Assembly: GCF_029027405.1 (NCBI RefSeq)
Contig: NZ_CP093396.1
Span: 2,429,497 to 2,493,496 of the forward strand
Length of the DNA: 64,000 nt
Reading direction: 5' to 3'
Origin: Sulfurimonas sp.
GTDB lineage: Bacteria > Campylobacterota > Campylobacteria > Campylobacterales > Sulfurimonadaceae
In this document: positions 37,184 through 45,146 of the stretch, piece after piece
Layout of the letters: every line of letters begins with the position of its first letter
How positions within the stretch are numbered: the first letter of the stretch is position 1
Made by a program: the position numbers and the translations under genes
Notes under the pieces: model-generated
What the model saw: the letters and a program-made list of their open reading frames with translations, nothing else
What the model was told of the DNA's origin: nothing
Databases searched by the model: none

Positions 37184-37865
37184 AATTATGTAAAAGTTCA
37201 TCGCTTACTAACTTACTTCCAAATTCTTGTTGCTTTGAGAAGATAATATTAATCTCATCTATAAGCATTGCTCTTGATACAGAATTTTCATAATTTAATT
37301 TGCCTTCAGTATCTTTACCATTTCGTTTTTTAACTTTTGTTGATATATATTCACCTACTGTCAAATATTTTGAATTTTCTAAAATATCTTTGTTATGACC
37401 TATTCCTGATAAAACAGCTTTTCCTTCATTATCGCTAGGCTCTTCACTTTTACGATTTGAAAAATATCCTCTATGCTTTGCAAGATGTATCATAATTCGA
37501 GAAAGTTCTTTTACATCTAGCTCTCTGTAAAGGGCATCTCTTCTTAAATCCCAAACATCTTTTTGACCTTTATTTCCAATGAAAAGATTATCTATTTCAT
37601 TTTGAGTAATTATTTTACGTTTTAGGAGTAGTCTTTTGATAGCTCGAAGTTTTTGAGCCTTTCTTTTTATAGTCCGCCTTGCACCTCTAGCTTCACGCCT
37701 TGGAAGTGCTAAAGATTTTCCATCTTTTGGGTGCTCCGCAATAGTAAATATGCGCACACCGCTATCAATGATTTCATTTTTATCTGGATTTTCATCATTT
37801 GTATTAACTAAAGCCCAACCAATAGAAGTTATTCCTAAATCCAATCCTAAAATTACTTTTTCCAT
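37182..37865 (-). CDS. cas9: Cas9, N-terminal fragment (gene split by IS5-family element)
   Basis: A 227-residue fragment with RuvC-I (MEKVILGLDLGITSIGWAL, catalytic D9), the arginine-rich bridge helix (RREARGARRTIKRKAQKLRA) and the first part of the REC lobe (LAKHRGYFSNRKS). Reading stops at TGA made by the last cas9 base plus the IS end. I place the start at the ATG at 37865, which has AAGGTGG five bases before it; a GTG three codons earlier is in frame but lies within that ribosome site. The domain order matches type II-C Cas9 of Campylobacter. Confidence 0.95.
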   Translation of the reverse strand: MEKVILGLDLGITSIGWALVNTNDENPDKNEIIDSGVRIFTIAEHPKDGKSLALPRREARGARRTIKRKAQKLRAIKRLLLKRKIITQNEIDNLFIGNKGQKDVWDLRRDALYRELDVKELSRIMIHLAKHRGYFSNRKSEEPSDNEGKAVLSGIGHNKDILENSKYLTVGEYISTKVKKRNGKDTEGKLNYENSVSRAMLIDEINIIFSKQQEFGSKLVSDELLHN

Positions 37866-37888
37866 TTCAACCACCTTTAATTAAAACA

Positions 37889-37894
37889 ATTATA
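37889..37894 (-). promoter_or_regulatory. -10 box of cas9
   Basis: On the minus strand a perfect TATAAT lies 24 bases before the cas9 ATG at 37865, leaving a short leader with AAGGTGG. It overlaps the region in front of the divergent tracrRNA, so the two promoters are back to back. Confidence 0.5.
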
Positions 37895-37901
37895 TCATAA
37901 C

Positions 37902-38050
37902 AGTAATAGTTTATCCGAGTGAGAAACGAGTGGGCTATAATAAAGAGGTTGCGGTTCCCTCTGCAAGGCTGTCTTAGACTTAACTGAACACTGTTCATCC
38001 TATCAAAATGCCGTACTTCTTATGCAACTTCCCTATATATATTTTATTTT
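37902..38050 (+). ncRNA. tracrRNA of the type II-C system
   Basis: Bases 37902-37941 are complementary to the CRISPR repeat nearly end to end, including the uninterrupted block ATCCGAGTGAGAAA and GGGCTATAA. Directly after it comes AATAAAGAGG, a loop and CCTCT, the nexus hairpin, which matches the Campylobacter jejuni tracrRNA (AATAAAGAG, TTGCGG, CTCTGC) closely. A small hairpin TGAAC/GTTCA follows at 37985-37997. No clear U-run terminator is seen; the 3' end given is a guess at the T-rich stretch. It is transcribed away from cas9, probably from AT-rich DNA at 37885-37905. Confidence 0.88.
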
Positions 38051-38100
38051 AATGTCAATCTGTCATATTTTTCAGTTTATGTGATTTTTTTGTGTAAGAT

Positions 38101-38106
38101 TATAAT
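38101..38106 (+). promoter_or_regulatory. -10 box in front of the structured RNA
   Basis: A perfect TATAAT, preceded by T-rich DNA and TGTGTAAGAT, lies three bases before the first hairpin of the structured segment. A transcript would start at about 38112, in the 5' arm of that hairpin. Confidence 0.5.
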
Positions 38107-38108
38107 GT

Positions 38109-38252
38109 TCCCAGCAATTTCTTGCTGGGACAGATTCAACATAAGGCTAACCTTATCAAAAGGTTTAGACTAAAGTTGGCTTTTAGAATCTGGAAATTCA
38201 AAGTCAGCTTTAAGATTAGAAGAGTTTAACTCTTCTAATCACTTATGTTGAA
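38109..38252 (+). ncRNA. Candidate structured RNA or structured leader of the polymerase gene
   Basis: Four stems are visible. (1) TCCCAGCAA/TTGCTGGGA, nine pairs, loop TTTC (38109-38130). (2) An enclosing stem TTCAACATAAG/CTTATGTTGAA, 11 pairs (38135-38145 with 38242-38252). Inside it are (3) a 13-pair stem with two G-U pairs, 38171-38183 with 38200-38212, whose loop can form GAAT/ATTC, and (4) GATTAGAAGAG/CTCTTCTAATC, 11 pairs, loop TTTAA (38214-38240). It ends 20 bases before the Y-family polymerase ATG. No known RNA family was recognised. It could be an independent RNA, a 5' regulatory leader or a small palindromic mobile element. Confidence 0.55.
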
Positions 38253-38272
38253 ATCATAACATAAATGGAAAA

Positions 38273-39544
38273 ATGAAAATACATATAGATATAGACTGCT
38301 TTTTTGTAAGTGCTTCTCGTATAAAAGATTCTTCACTGGAAAATAAAGCAGTTGCTATTGGTGGAAGAAGTGATACTAAGATTTTTAATAGTGAGGCGAA
38401 AAAACAAACCGTAAGTTTTGAGAATTCAGGAAGTTTTGTTCCTACATTTTACAAGGCTTATGAAGAAAGTGATGACGACCTAGATGCATTTAAAGATGCA
38501 AATGGAAAAGTCAGAGGTATACTTACAACATCTTCTTATGAAGCAAGAGCCTTTGGTGTTAAAACTGCTATGAGCATAAGAGAAGCTTTAGGACTTTGCC
38601 CTCATCTAATCATAAAAGCACCAAATATGTCTTTATATCAAGAACTATCACATCAGTTACATGAGTTTTTAGCATCTAAGATTCCTATTATCGAACAAGC
38701 CAGTATTGATGAGTTTTATGGTGATTTAAGTGGTTGGATAGAAGATGATGACATTGAGCAGTTTATAGACAACCTTAAACATGAAATAAAAAAAGTCTTA
38801 AAACTTCCAGTTTCTATCGGAGCAGCAAACACTCGCTATATTGCTAAACTTGCAACTACTGCAGCTAAACCTTTTGGCTGTAAAACTATTTACAAAGATG
38901 AACTTGATAGTTTCATACAAAACATACCAGTTGGAGAATTTGCAGGCATTGGAAAGAGTATGAAAGCACGACTTAAGTCGGTACAGATTCATACACTCGG
39001 TGAGTTAAAACAAAGAAGAGGAACTTTAGAGTCATGGAGTCCTTATGCAAAAGAGCTATATAAAAGAGTTAGTGGACTTACAGATGCCCCCATTCAGACT
39101 ACACACAGAAGAAAATCCATAGGAATATCAAGAACTTTTGACCCACTCTATGATAGAGAAGAATTAAAAAGAAGAGTTCATGTACTCTCTCGGCATCTAA
39201 ACTTTGCTATATTAAAATTAAAAGTTATTCCTACTATTTTTCATCTTAGTATCGCTTATGAAATGAATCAAAAATCTCATATTAACTTATCTCTTAGTGA
39301 AATTTTTACAGAAAAAAAGTTTGACTCTTTGTGTATAAAACTTTTTAATAAAGCAGACAATCAAAGGCGACTTCGTGTTATTAGGCTTAGTATCAACTGT
39401 TCAAGTTTTACAAGGGACTCCAAAAAAGAGTTATCTCTCATAGGTTTTTATGATGAGCAAAAGATGAAAAAACTAACAGATTCTACTCACGAACTAAGAG
39501 AAAAGTATGGTATAGATGCCATAAAATGGGGAAGTGAGTTTTAA
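38273..39544 (+). CDS. Y-family DNA polymerase (DinB/Pol IV-like)
   Basis: A 423-residue translesion polymerase. Catalytic parts are present: DIDCFFVSASR at the N terminus (first metal-binding aspartate), the YEARAFGVKTAMS block near residue 88 and EQASIDEFYGDLSGW near residue 140 with the second acidic pair. A helix-hairpin-helix (GEFAGIGKSMKARLKSV) and the little-finger domain follow. About 35 extra residues (SFENSGSFVPTFYKAYEESD and onward) sit between the N-terminal strand and the fingers, which ordinary Pol IV lacks. It copies damaged DNA in the cytoplasm. The structured RNA lies just upstream, and the ribosome site is weak. Confidence 0.88.
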   Translation: MKIHIDIDCFFVSASRIKDSSLENKAVAIGGRSDTKIFNSEAKKQTVSFENSGSFVPTFYKAYEESDDDLDAFKDANGKVRGILTTSSYEARAFGVKTAMSIREALGLCPHLIIKAPNMSLYQELSHQLHEFLASKIPIIEQASIDEFYGDLSGWIEDDDIEQFIDNLKHEIKKVLKLPVSIGAANTRYIAKLATTAAKPFGCKTIYKDELDSFIQNIPVGEFAGIGKSMKARLKSVQIHTLGELKQRRGTLESWSPYAKELYKRVSGLTDAPIQTTHRRKSIGISRTFDPLYDREELKRRVHVLSRHLNFAILKLKVIPTIFHLSIAYEMNQKSHINLSLSEIFTEKKFDSLCIKLFNKADNQRRLRVIRLSINCSSFTRDSKKELSLIGFYDEQKMKKLTDSTHELREKYGIDAIKWGSEF

Positions 39545-39579
39545 CAAAAAGATAATTATTTTATGTTAAACTTATACCA

Positions 39580-40491
39580 ATGACAAACTCAAAACTTTTA
39601 GAACAATTTCGTTCCTTTTATTTTAGAAATTTTCCTGATGATATGGAAACTCAAATCAACTATTTTTCCATATTTGGTGGTCTTGGTTGGGATGTTGACA
39701 CTTCAAAACCACTAACACAACTCATAGAAGAACTCATACTTCAAAATTTTGATACTTTAAATGAAAAGATAGAACAACTAACACTAAATGAGCCAAATAA
39801 TAAAAGACTTCTCAGTGCTTTAGCAGTTGGAGATAGAAAAATATTTTCTGCCTTTAAAAGAGCAGGTTTGAACAATGGAAATGGTGGGGGAGCATTAAAT
39901 TACCTACAAGAAAAAGGCATAGTTCAGATTGAGTATTCAAGAGAATCAGAAGCTAATAAAATCTCTAAACATAGAATCTCTCATAAAGTTCTCTTCACTT
40001 ACCCATTTATAAGATTTTGGTTTTACTTTATATACCCGCATATAAGAGAAATTAAAGAAAAAAACTACAACAAACTTTTTAAAAGTATTCAAAATAAACA
40101 AAATAGCTACACAAGTTTAGTATTTGAGGAGTTATCAGAAGTTTTACTAAACTACAACTTACGAGATGCTCAAATCATAAGCTCTGGAAGTTATTGGGAT
40201 GCAAATATGGAGATAGATATACTTACAGTAACAGACAAAATGGAAATTTATGTAGCTGAATGTAAGTGGACAAATCATAGAGTCAATAAAAGTGAACTTC
40301 ATAAACTAGAAGAAAAATGTTTAAAATTAGGAATAAAGCCCTTTCAGATAATTTTATTTTCTAAAAGAGGTTTTTCTAATGAATTAAAAAGTATGCAAAG
40401 TAAAGATTTAGCACTTTACTCTTCTGATAACTTTGAAGCACTTTTAAAAAATGCTTTAAACTCAACTCTTATAAAAAGTTTTATTAACTAA
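39580..40491 (+). CDS. DUF234-type protein with PD-(D/E)XK nuclease-like motif
   Basis: A 303-residue protein. The N-terminal half has a winged-helix-like region (LLSALAVGDRKIFSAFKRAG, then LNYLQEKGIVQIEYS). The C-terminal half looks like the DUF234 domain with a restriction-endonuclease-like core: E-x-D at 211-213 and ECK at 227-229, preceded by SSGSYWDANM. In archaeal-type proteins DUF234 follows an ATPase domain; here it stands alone. The nuclease role is inferred from motif spacing. It lies 36 bases after the polymerase gene and converges on the J-domain gene, overlapping by eight bases. Confidence 0.7.
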   Translation: MTNSKLLEQFRSFYFRNFPDDMETQINYFSIFGGLGWDVDTSKPLTQLIEELILQNFDTLNEKIEQLTLNEPNNKRLLSALAVGDRKIFSAFKRAGLNNGNGGGALNYLQEKGIVQIEYSRESEANKISKHRISHKVLFTYPFIRFWFYFIYPHIREIKEKNYNKLFKSIQNKQNSYTSLVFEELSEVLLNYNLRDAQIISSGSYWDANMEIDILTVTDKMEIYVAECKWTNHRVNKSELHKLEEKCLKLGIKPFQIILFSKRGFSNELKSMQSKDLALYSSDNFEALLKNALNSTLIKSFIN

Positions 40492-41287
40492 CAATCCTAA
40501 GTGCGCTATATGCTTCTTGAAGTAGTTGAAACTTTTGAGTATAGTGACTTATCATGTTTGGATGCTCATGTACAATCTTATCAGGATGGTAAACTTTCAC
40601 AAGTTTTTTATAACTCTTTTTAAGTGCATCTTGAGAAGCTCCAACAGGACACTCTAAAACTGTGTAAAGGCGAATATTTTTATCTTCATCTTCAGCCTTA
40701 CATAAATCTCCAAAACTAAATGAAGCGAAATCACTATAAAGTTTTGACATAAAATGATTATCGTAAGTATATTGAATCTGATAATGCAAGATATGTCTTT
40801 TGTTTAAAGCTCTCTCTAGTCTTGCTTTTGCCTTGTAGTCACTAACATCTACAACTAAGGAAGAGTCTGTTCCTCTTTCTACATAAACTTCTAACTGTGA
40901 ACGAAGATAATTAATAACCCATGAGTTTGGAGCATCTAGAGAAATTAAAACAGTATCTTTGTCATAAGCATAAAGATTGACCTTGACAGTTTGTGGTTCT
41001 TCTAGTTTTTCTAACTCTATTTTTATAGGTTGAGTACCATACTTTAACATTGAACGCAGAAAAAACTGATGGTTAAATTGATGTTTAGCAGCATGATGTT
41101 GTGAAAGTTGTGTTAAAAATTCTTCTCGTATTTGTGTAAGTGTTTCATTTCTAAATACTAAAACTGCCTTTGGTAAAAAAAGCATTCCTCTTGCATGATG
41201 ATTTAAAAATTCTTTCATCCATCTAGTATTTAAAGTATCAAATCCCGTTGTGATAAGAATAAGATTATTGCGAAGTACAATTTCCAT
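40484..41287 (-). CDS. J-domain (DnaJ-like) protein with C-terminal J domain
   Basis: A 267-residue protein whose last 70 residues form a J domain: YTVLECPVGASQDALKKSYK, then the invariant HPD (VKVYHPDKIV). J domains stimulate DnaK ATPase. The N-terminal 190 residues are not recognised; they contain many Leu/His blocks and no zinc-finger or G/F region, so this is a specialised co-chaperone rather than DnaJ itself. Similar proteins occur across Campylobacterota. Confidence 0.85.
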   Translation of the reverse strand: MEIVLRNNLILITTGFDTLNTRWMKEFLNHHARGMLFLPKAVLVFRNETLTQIREEFLTQLSQHHAAKHQFNHQFFLRSMLKYGTQPIKIELEKLEEPQTVKVNLYAYDKDTVLISLDAPNSWVINYLRSQLEVYVERGTDSSLVVDVSDYKAKARLERALNKRHILHYQIQYTYDNHFMSKLYSDFASFSFGDLCKAEDEDKNIRLYTVLECPVGASQDALKKSYKKLVKVYHPDKIVHEHPNMISHYTQKFQLLQEAYSALRIVS

Positions 41288-41349
41288 AGCCCTACCTTTT
41301 TTTATATATTTTCATGTCTTAAAGCAAAAATAGTTCCCACATATGTAGT

Positions 41350-42192
41350 TTAACATATATTTTTATATTTAGAAGGTTCTCTATCTCTTAAAAGTCCCCA
41401 ATACTCTCTTTGTTTCTTTATCTCTTTTAAGTCAAATTCCCCATAAACTATCTCTTCTTTATCTTTAGATGCCTCTGAAATTATCGCACCTGTATAGTCT
41501 GTTATGAATGAAGAACCATAAAAAGTCAAAGAACAACTCTCTCCCTGTTCAAATCCTATGCGATTTGCAACTACTACGGGAACTGTATTTGTTGCTGCAT
41601 GTCCCATCTGAACTCTTTGCCAATGCTCTTTTGAGTCAATTTTGATTTCAGGTTCACTTCCAATAGCAGACGGATAAAAAATAATCTCAGCACCATCTAA
41701 AGTCAAGGCTCTTGCAGTTTCACAAAACCACTGATCCCAGCAGATGCCAACACCAATTTTTGCATAAGCAGTATCATAAACTTTAAAGCCTGTATCTCCT
41801 GCTTTAAAGTAAAACTTCTCTTCATATCCTGCCCCATCTGGTATATGAGTTTTACGGTAGTTATCCATAACTTCTCCACTAGCATCTATGACTACTAAAG
41901 AGTTAAAATAGTTGTTTTCACTTTTTTCAAAATAACTTACTAATATAACCACTTTTAATTCTTTTGCTAAGTGAGAGAAGCGTTTGACTAGGGAATTATT
42001 TTTTAGAGTAGAAGCTAAAGAGAAGTATTTCTCATCCATATCTTTACAAAAATAAAGAGAGGAAAAGAGTTCTGGTAAAAGTATAATTTTTGCACCATTT
42101 TCACAAGAAGTGCGAACAAAGGTTTCTGCTTTTAAAACATTAGCCTTCTCATCATCACACATACCCATTTGAATGGCGGATACTTTTAGCAT
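41350..42192 (-). CDS. aguB: N-carbamoylputrescine amidase
   Basis: A 280-residue nitrilase-family enzyme with the catalytic triad E41 (LLPELF), K114 (RKTHIPDG) and C151 (GICWDQWF). Block choice (HIPDGAGYEEKFYFKAGDTG, and EHWQRVQMGHAATN) places it in the AguB branch, which hydrolyses N-carbamoylputrescine to putrescine, CO2 and ammonia in polyamine synthesis. The length is slightly shorter than plant homologues but complete. It lies seven bases downstream of the parvulin gene. Confidence 0.87.
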   Translation of the reverse strand: MLKVSAIQMGMCDDEKANVLKAETFVRTSCENGAKIILLPELFSSLYFCKDMDEKYFSLASTLKNNSLVKRFSHLAKELKVVILVSYFEKSENNYFNSLVVIDASGEVMDNYRKTHIPDGAGYEEKFYFKAGDTGFKVYDTAYAKIGVGICWDQWFCETARALTLDGAEIIFYPSAIGSEPEIKIDSKEHWQRVQMGHAATNTVPVVVANRIGFEQGESCSLTFYGSSFITDYTGAIISEASKDKEEIVYGEFDLKEIKKQREYWGLLRDREPSKYKNIC

Positions 42193-42199
42193 TATAAAA

Positions 42200-42478
42200 T
42201 TATCCTCTACTTGTAACTTCTAGTAAATGATAACCAAACTGAGTTTCAACTGGTCCATAAAGAACACCAACATCACCACTAAACACTACTTTGTCAAACT
42301 CGGGTACCATTTGTCCAGGACCAAATTTACCTAAGTCTCCACCAGCAGAACCAGATGGGCATTGAGAATTTGCTTTTGCAACATCTTCAAAAGAAGCTCC
42401 ATTATCTATCTCTGTTTTAAGCGTATTACACACCTCTTCACTATCTACTAATATATGTCTTGCTGTTGCATAAGCCAT
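42200..42478 (-). CDS. ppiC: Parvulin-type peptidyl-prolyl isomerase, cytoplasmic
   Basis: A 92-residue single-domain parvulin: ATARHILVDSEEVCNTL at the N terminus, CPSGSAGGDLGKFGPGQMVPEFD in the middle and ETQFGYHLLEV at the end. There is no signal peptide, so it is a cytoplasmic PpiC/Par10-type rotamase rather than a periplasmic SurA or PrsA type. Confidence 0.92.
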   Translation of the reverse strand: MAYATARHILVDSEEVCNTLKTEIDNGASFEDVAKANSQCPSGSAGGDLGKFGPGQMVPEFDKVVFSGDVGVLYGPVETQFGYHLLEVTSRG

Positions 42479-42522
42479 TTATATTTCCTTTTTTTTTGAT
42501 TACAAAATTCTACTTTAAAATA

Positions 42523-42912
42523 TTAAATATTTACTACTGATTTTGCCCATTTCTCCATAATTTGCGTCATTTCTTCTCTAGGAGGCTCTAAAAAATCTAT
42601 TAAAAAAGTACCTTTAGTTTCACAAACTCCAAAACTTCTTGGTCTTGTTGCTAAGATTTTACTATTTGGTATAGCTTTTCCAAAACAGAAGATTAAGTTT
42701 TTCGCATCTAAGAGTTTTTCATTGATTTCACCACCAATGCTTTTGGTATGTGTGTATTGGTCAAAAACAGATATAAAAACTGCTACTTTATGTCCATCAA
42801 TAAGAGTTTTTAAAAACTCTATTATTTCATTAACATTTTTATAACTTGTTTCACTTTTTTGAATTTCCAGACTAAAAACTGGATACTTTTCCATTAAAAT
42901 CGTTTTCTTCAC
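42523..42912 (-). CDS. Conserved hypothetical protein (DUF6858-like)
   Basis: A 129-residue soluble protein with no transmembrane segment. It contains YPVFSLEIQKSETSYKNV, AVFISVFDQYTHTKSIGGEI, LIFCFGKAIPNS and RPRSFGVCETKGTFLIDFLE. I recall such proteins in Campylobacterota as family DUF6858; the function is unknown. The start is GTG at 42912, chosen because AAGGAAG lies four bases in front; the ATG six codons later has no such site. Confidence 0.72.
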   Translation of the reverse strand: MKKTILMEKYPVFSLEIQKSETSYKNVNEIIEFLKTLIDGHKVAVFISVFDQYTHTKSIGGEINEKLLDAKNLIFCFGKAIPNSKILATRPRSFGVCETKGTFLIDFLEPPREEMTQIMEKWAKSVVNI

Positions 42913-42948
42913 TTAACTTCCTTATAGTAAATACTATCATTTTCTTGT

Positions 42949-44568
42949 TTAACTCTTCATAATTTTTTTCAGATGCTCTGCCACTCTAAATGAATTTGCA
43001 TAGATTGTCCAAGTATATGGAACACTACCACCTGTTGGCATAAAGCTGGCATCTGTTACATAAAGATTTTCCAAGTCATGTGCTTTACAGTTCTTATCTA
43101 AAACTGAATTCTTTGCATCTACTCCAAAGCGACAACCCCCTGCTACAAGATTTGGGGGAGGAGAGTCAGAAATAGACACTTGTATATCACTTGCTCCCAT
43201 ACTTTTTAAAACTTTCTCTGCTCTAGATGCTAGGTGCTTTCCAACCTCAACATCTCTTTTGTGTCCATACAAATTTATTGCACCAACTGCTATGCCGTAC
43301 TTATCTTTTACCTTTTCATCAATACTAACATAAGTAAAGTCAGTTGGAAGCCAATCATTAAAAACTTCAAAGGTCAATACTCTTGATGTTGTTAGAGTTT
43401 TTTGTATCCTTCTTTGAAGTTTATCTCCCCACATTATATTGCCCTCATCATCATAGAACTCTCTACTCGCACGAGAGATTATATTTTGATGTTCAAAAAG
43501 AAAATCTATTGTTCCGCCTTTGTATTTTACTCCACCTTTATCATACTCATACCAGTCTTGAAGTGAGCGATTAAAAAACAATCCAGCTTGCATAAGTTCT
43601 TTAAACTCATCTTCACTTAAATTTTCTTTTTTTATACGACCTGTTCCACTTCCACCACCAGAGAAAATTAGATTTTTTCCAACTTCTTTAGAGTTATTTG
43701 CTAAACCATTTGGAAAATATTTATTTTTTGAGTTTAGGAGTAGTCTTGAACTCTCTATTGCTTGAGCTGCTAAGACAAAAATTTTTGCTTTTATGGAGTG
43801 GCTTTTTTTATCTTTATCATAGTAATGTACTTGTGTGACCTTTGATTTGTCACTATCTATTTTATATACAAATGCTTCACTAATTATTTCTGCATTACAT
43901 TTTTGAAGTAGCGCTGCTCTAGCACTCCCTTTTGCCCCAGTTGCACAAGGATAACTTCCACAAAAGTTAGAATAAGCACAAGAGTTCCTTCCTAATGTAG
44001 CACTTGAGAGTATCGCTCTTGGTGTTGCAAAACTTTTATATCCTAACTCTTTACATGATTTATCAAACCACTTTGTTGCACCATTTACTTCTAAAGCATC
44101 CATACTCATAACATCTCCAGAAACACCAATAACCTCTTTTACTTTTTCATAATACGGTTCCAATTCTTCATAAGAAATCGGCCAATCAACTACATTAGCA
44201 CCTTTTATCTCTCCATAAACACTTCTTAATTTAAAATCATTTGGTTTCATTTTATGAAAATATCCGCTCATTAGATTTGATGAACCTCCAACCATAGAAC
44301 CATTCCAAAAGCTCCAGTTATACTCAGCTCCTTCAAATCTATCTATGCTCCCACCTTCATTTCTAACATTTATGACATGTTGCTCATCTTTTAAAAGAGG
44401 TGTAAACTTATCTCTTCGTGAGATTGCAAGTTCATCTTTTGAAAAATCTTTTTCTCTGTAATATTTTCCCTTTTCTAAAACTACGACTTTATACCCAGCA
44501 TTTGAAAGCTCATAAGCAATTGGTGCGGCACCTGCTCCACTTCCAACTATACAAATATCATACTTCAT
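42949..44568 (-). CDS. GMC-family FAD oxidoreductase (gluconate dehydrogenase-like large subunit)
   Basis: A 539-residue flavoprotein with the FAD-binding fold at the N terminus (YDICIVGSGAGAAPIAYELS, EKG), the GMC block GGSSNLMSGYFHKM and the C-terminal block GGCRFGVDAKNSVLDKNCKA followed by LYVTDASFMPTGGSVPYTWT. It is paired with the Tat-type small subunit directly upstream, as in gluconate/2-keto-gluconate dehydrogenases, so it oxidises a sugar acid or alcohol, probably at the periplasmic side by riding on the partner's Tat signal. The substrate cannot be told. I choose the ATG at 44568 (AAGG seven bases upstream), which overlaps the preceding stop as ATGA; the longer frame starts inside the upstream gene. 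Confidence 0.85.
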   Translation of the reverse strand: MKYDICIVGSGAGAAPIAYELSNAGYKVVVLEKGKYYREKDFSKDELAISRRDKFTPLLKDEQHVINVRNEGGSIDRFEGAEYNWSFWNGSMVGGSSNLMSGYFHKMKPNDFKLRSVYGEIKGANVVDWPISYEELEPYYEKVKEVIGVSGDVMSMDALEVNGATKWFDKSCKELGYKSFATPRAILSSATLGRNSCAYSNFCGSYPCATGAKGSARAALLQKCNAEIISEAFVYKIDSDKSKVTQVHYYDKDKKSHSIKAKIFVLAAQAIESSRLLLNSKNKYFPNGLANNSKEVGKNLIFSGGGSGTGRIKKENLSEDEFKELMQAGLFFNRSLQDWYEYDKGGVKYKGGTIDFLFEHQNIISRASREFYDDEGNIMWGDKLQRRIQKTLTTSRVLTFEVFNDWLPTDFTYVSIDEKVKDKYGIAVGAINLYGHKRDVEVGKHLASRAEKVLKSMGASDIQVSISDSPPPNLVAGGCRFGVDAKNSVLDKNCKAHDLENLYVTDASFMPTGGSVPYTWTIYANSFRVAEHLKKIMKS

Positions 44569-45065
44569 AAAAGTACCTTTTTTGGTCGTGGTAGTCCAGA
44601 CGCATGATGAAGCCATTTCCAGCCACTTTCATTTTTGTTGATGCCATAAATAGTATCGCCTAAAAGTGCTTCATATACAAAAGAAAGCATCTCATATATC
44701 CACTCTTCTCCCCACTCTTCTTTTGAAATGGATTTTAAAGTTTTTTGACGCTCTTTAAAACTTAGTGAGATGTATACTTTTTTATAAAGAAGCATAGCCT
44801 CTTCATCCAGCCATCTAGCTCCATTTTTTATATACCTTATTGCAGATTCACTCACTCTAGTGTGTGTTAAAATAAGGCTCAAATATGCCCTTGCATTTAA
44901 CTCATCAAACTTTGGAGCATCTTTAAAATCCCCATATAAATCTTGTTGAGCAAGAGCTAAAGTATCTATAGTACTAGATGCTACAAGCCCAGTTGAAGTA
45001 AGTAAACAACTACTTAATCCTAAGGCACTTAGCTTTAAAAATGTGCGTCTTTTTTTTAAAATCAT
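44565..45065 (-). CDS. Tat-exported small subunit, gluconate 2-dehydrogenase subunit 3 family
   Basis: A 166-residue protein with a twin-arginine signal (KKRRTFLKLSALGLSSCLL) and a helical domain containing YIKNGARWLDEEAMLLYKK and LSFVYEALLGDTIYGINKN, matching the gluconate 2-dehydrogenase subunit 3 family. It escorts the FAD subunit encoded directly downstream through the Tat system. It is divergent from modA, 81 bases away. Confidence 0.85.
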   Translation of the reverse strand: MILKKRRTFLKLSALGLSSCLLTSTGLVASSTIDTLALAQQDLYGDFKDAPKFDELNARAYLSLILTHTRVSESAIRYIKNGARWLDEEAMLLYKKVYISLSFKERQKTLKSISKEEWGEEWIYEMLSFVYEALLGDTIYGINKNESGWKWLHHASGLPRPKKVLL

Positions 45066-45113
45066 ATTATGGATACCTCTAAAAATATATATGCATTATA
45101 ACCCTTATTTGGC

Positions 45114-45119
45114 TACAAT
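45114..45119 (+). promoter_or_regulatory. Possible -10 box of the mod operon
   Basis: TACAAT lies 27 bases before the modA ATG in the 81-base divergent region. AAGAG precedes the ATG as a ribosome site. AT-rich TATATATGCATTATAAC just upstream (45086-45102) is a weak candidate for a regulator site; it does not clearly match the ModE consensus. Confidence 0.35.
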
Positions 45120-45146
45120 AAGATAAACAAAAACTCAAGAGCATCT

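Noticed and set aside
38101..38260. Reading the structured segment as a retron msr/msd
   Set aside because: No reverse transcriptase gene is nearby; the next gene is a Y-family polymerase.
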